NCBI GenBank assembly: GCA_041940305.1
Contig: JBGTSJ010000023.1
Span: forward strand, 1-64,000
DNA: 64,000 nt
Origin: JBGTSJ01 sp041940305
Lineage (GTDB): Bacteria; Planctomycetota; Planctomycetia; Planctomycetales; Planctomycetaceae
Direction of reading: 5' to 3'
Both the position numbers and the translations under genes were made by a program. Position 1 is the first letter of the stretch, and each line of letters opens with the position of its first letter. Positions 60,342-64,000 of the stretch are shown in pieces. Below the pieces are notes generated by a model. The model was not told the origin of the DNA. It worked only from the letters and a program-made list of their open reading frames with translations, and ran no database searches.

Positions 60342-61226
60342 ATGCGTCGGCGCGATTTTCTGGTGACGGCAGCGGCTGCGATCGGCGCCGGTGCGACTGC
60401 GGGCCCCTGGAGCGTCGGCGGCGCCGCGGAGCCGGAGTTGGATGGGGGGATGCGGTTCGGGCTGGTCACCTATCTGTGGGGACAGGACTGGGACCTCCCT
60501 ACGCTCATCGCCAACTGCGAAGAGACCGGCGTCTACGGCGTCGAACTCCGGACGACGCATGCCCACGGTGTGGAGCCGTCGCTTTCCGAGGCGGAGCGCG
60601 TCGAGGTGCGCAAGCGGTTTGCCGACAGCCGGGTGACGTGCGCGGGGATCGGCAGCAACGAGCGGTACGACAACCCCGATCCGGCCGTCGTGCGGAAAGC
60701 GATCGAGGCGAGCAAGGAGTTCATCGTCCTCAGCCACGACATCGGCTCGACCGGTGTGAAAGTGAAGCCGGACCGGTTCTATGACGACGTGCCGCGCGAG
60801 CAGACGATCGAGCAGATCGGCAAGGCCCTGAATGAACTCGGGCAGTTCGCTGAAGGCTTCGGTCAGCAGGTGCGGCTGGAGGTGCACGGCCAGTGCGCGG
60901 AGCTGCCGACAATCAAGTCGATCATGGAGATTGCCGATCACCCGAGCGTGGCCGTGTGCTGGAACAGCAACACGACCGACCTGAAAGGGGAGGGGCTGGA
61001 GGCGAACTTCCGGATGGTGCGCGACCGCTTCGGCGACACGCTGCACGTGCGGGCGCTGACCAGCGAGGATTACCCATGGCAGCAACTGGTCGACCTGCTG
61101 GTCGAGACCGAGTACGCGGGCTGGGTGCTGCTGGAGGCCAGCGGAACACCCGAGGATCGCGTCGCCGCGCTGAGGGAGCAGCGCGAGTTGTTCGATCAAC
61201 TCGTCGCGCAGGCACGCCGATCGTAG
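60342..61226 (+). CDS. TAT-exported sugar phosphate isomerase/epimerase-like protein
   Basis: The 294-residue protein begins with a twin-arginine signal (MRRRDFLVTAAAAIGAGATA). It has a xylose isomerase-like TIM barrel: MRFGLVTYLWGQDWDLPTLI, GVYGVELRTTHAHGVEP, FIVLSHDIGSTGVKV, RLEVHGQCAELPTIKSIMEI and VLLEASGTPEDRV. The glutamate and histidine in LEVHG and the glutamate in LLEAS fit metal ligands of the family. The substrate is unknown. Start 60342 follows GGAG by eight bases. Confidence 0.85.
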   Translation: MRRRDFLVTAAAAIGAGATAGPWSVGGAAEPELDGGMRFGLVTYLWGQDWDLPTLIANCEETGVYGVELRTTHAHGVEPSLSEAERVEVRKRFADSRVTCAGIGSNERYDNPDPAVVRKAIEASKEFIVLSHDIGSTGVKVKPDRFYDDVPREQTIEQIGKALNELGQFAEGFGQQVRLEVHGQCAELPTIKSIMEIADHPSVAVCWNSNTTDLKGEGLEANFRMVRDRFGDTLHVRALTSEDYPWQQLVDLLVETEYAGWVLLEASGTPEDRVAALREQRELFDQLVAQARRS

Positions 61227-61274
61227 GGCCGCGACCGGAGTGCGCGGGCTGCGCTTGTGTGTGTGACCGCAGGC

Positions 61275-62828
<1,554 letters not shown>

Positions 62829-62935
62829 CGGCAGACTCGCGATTCAGGGTGACACGGATGCAGCAGCCGGTGACGGCGAACGAACGTCAGGGTGAGGACG
62901 GCGCCGATCGGCCGACCGCCGCCCGGTTCGGACTC

Positions 62936-63319
62936 TCACGCATGATGCACATTGAACCACTTCCCGCAATGTTCGCACTTCACATCTCCATGCGGTGAAA
63001 CATCGGCGCCCGTTCCCAGCGGGGCGCCGCAGTGCGTGCAGACGTACCCGACGGACGTGCCGCCGGCCTGCTGACCGGGATCGTCACGCCGCATCCGACT
63101 CCGCAGGCGATCCAGCTTCCCCTGTGCTGGGTGTTTCCCGAAGACCATCGCCCCGCCGGCCATCACGAACGCGAGCGCAATGAAGCTGCCGAAGATCCGG
63201 AAGAACAGCGGCGGGGAATGGAACTCGTTAAACGGTGTGCCCCACAGGAATCCGAGGACCGTCAGCCCGATTCCGAGGGGAACGATCCCCATCGCGCGCG
63301 CAAACCAGTTGTTCTGCAT
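62936..63319 (-). CDS. Small membrane protein with C-terminal zinc ribbon
   Basis: The 127-residue protein has two helices (MGIVPLGIGLTVLGFLWG and FRIFGSFIALAFVMAGGAMV), a basic linker (GKLDRLRSRMRRDD) and a zinc ribbon (YVCTHCGAPLG, VKCEHCGKWFNVHH). The function is unknown. It follows a channel-like gene on the same strand, 125 bp downstream. Confidence 0.75.
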   Translation of the reverse strand: MQNNWFARAMGIVPLGIGLTVLGFLWGTPFNEFHSPPLFFRIFGSFIALAFVMAGGAMVFGKHPAQGKLDRLRSRMRRDDPGQQAGGTSVGYVCTHCGAPLGTGADVSPHGDVKCEHCGKWFNVHHA

Positions 63320-63444
63320 CGTGTTCTCCCGCCCCGAATATCGGAGACGGCGCTGATGCCTGCAAGCACTCCGGGCGGCGGAACTGCTTTTCCTGCCTCG
63401 CGGCGTGCGAAGGAAGCTGCCGGCAGTCGTACCGCGTTGTGCCC

Positions 63445-64000
63445 TCAGGCCGCACTGGCGTCCCGGGCTTCGTCGACGGACTCGGCCAGGCTCGACTCCA
63501 GTCGCGCGATCTCGCCCTGCAGCTCCGCGACTTCTCGTTCTTTGATCGCCAGCTGGTCCCGCAGTTTCGTCAGTCGCTTTTCGGTGCTGCCGCCGATCAC
63601 GCGGTCAATCACTTCCAGCAGCAGGATCGCGCGCCACAATCGCATCGCCGTGCCCCGCAGGCGGAACACCCGCAGCGTCTTTGCCAGTTGCTGCAGGCGG
63701 GCCATGCGCCCGAGGCGGAACAGCCGTCCCAGCCGCAGCGCGGGTAGGAAGTCCACGAGCGGGAGACAGACGATGAGTGCGTCCAGCCAGTGGGTGCGGG
63801 CGTAGCGCCATTTTCGCTCTGAGAGCGAGAGCATGAGGACGAATTCAAACGTGAAGGCCATCCAGATGAGGCCGGCGCTGGCCTTCACGGTGAACAGCAG
63901 CCAGGCATTCGAGCGGATCTGCGATTCGAGATAGTGCTCGGCCGCCAGCAGGGGAAGCACCATCAGGGCGATGACGAGCATGGGGACGCTTGCTCCGCGC
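63445..64000 (-). CDS. Voltage-sensor-type ion transport protein, 5' truncated by the window
   Basis: The visible 178 or more residues contain hydrophobic helices and an S4-like helix with arginines every third or fourth position (LRLGRLFRLGRMARLQQLAK, LRVFRLRGTAMRLWRAI). A charged coiled coil follows (KLRDQLAIKEREVAELQGEI) instead of a clear pore domain. The frame stays open to the right edge past the ATG at 63981, so the start lies outside. It could be an ion channel of the voltage-gated superfamily or a proton-channel-like voltage sensor. Confidence 0.75.
   Translation of the reverse strand, partial: RGASVPMLVIALMVLPLLAAEHYLESQIRSNAWLLFTVKASAGLIWMAFTFEFVLMLSLSERKWRYARTHWLDALIVCLPLVDFLPALRLGRLFRLGRMARLQQLAKTLRVFRLRGTAMRLWRAILLLEVIDRVIGGSTEKRLTKLRDQLAIKEREVAELQGEIARLESSLAESVDEARDASAA

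Overview
This 64 kb window comes from a GC-rich chromosome that looks like a member of the Planctomycetota. The diagnostic genes are a DUF1559 prepilin-like protein, a DUF1501 twin-arginine protein, a PSCyt1/PSCyt2/PSD1 cytochrome protein, formylglycine sulfatases, several sulfotransferases and very large signal peptidases. LptB implies a Gram-negative envelope with LPS. I saw no rRNA, tRNA, CRISPR array, phage or insertion sequence. No database was searched. Functions come from recognising motifs and family signatures in the translated sequence.

Layout. 1-19 kb: a 5'-truncated threonine dehydrogenase, a PTS-EIIA/SLC4 bicarbonate transporter fusion, envelope and secreted proteins (alkaline phosphatase-like, DUF1559, DUF1501, sulfatase, GT39-like), small enzymes (DUF1990, NmrA-like SDR, ODP-type metallo-beta-lactamase, thioredoxin-like, DinB) and a CorC/FAD-oxidase/CorC operon. 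19.4-28 kb: hemP behind a promoter overlapped by a Fur-box-like palindrome, then a minus-strand run of gltX, two oversized signal peptidases, lptB, two small unknown genes and an EboB-like TatD hydrolase.

28.0-31.5 kb holds the most unusual locus. It reads as a compact RiPP-type operon. A 43-residue peptide ends in HHRCCRCCRCCRCW and is followed by a strong hairpin. Next come a DUF692 (MNIO) iron oxidase, a 251-residue partner protein and a six-helix ABC-exporter-like membrane protein with no ATPase domain. Palindromic repeats sit between the genes and a 29-bp inverted repeat closes the locus.

31.5-42 kb: YebC, a PIN toxin-antitoxin pair translationally coupled to a TPR protein, a protein with a histone-H1-like tail, and the nusA-infB-rbfA operon. 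That operon has a clear promoter and a roughly 490-nt leader containing a terminator hairpin. 42-50 kb: a PSD1 cytochrome protein, two small membrane proteins, an internally duplicated ABC-2 permease, a second DUF1990 protein and a CAP-domain protein. 50-57 kb: a glycan modification island with a GT4 glycosyltransferase, an ELM1-family protein and five sulfotransferases of two families. 57-64 kb: a sodium/solute symporter with a tiny coupled membrane protein, a zinc-ribbon membrane protein, a TAT-exported sugar isomerase-like protein, a POT peptide transporter, a small membrane zinc-ribbon protein and a truncated voltage-sensor-type channel.
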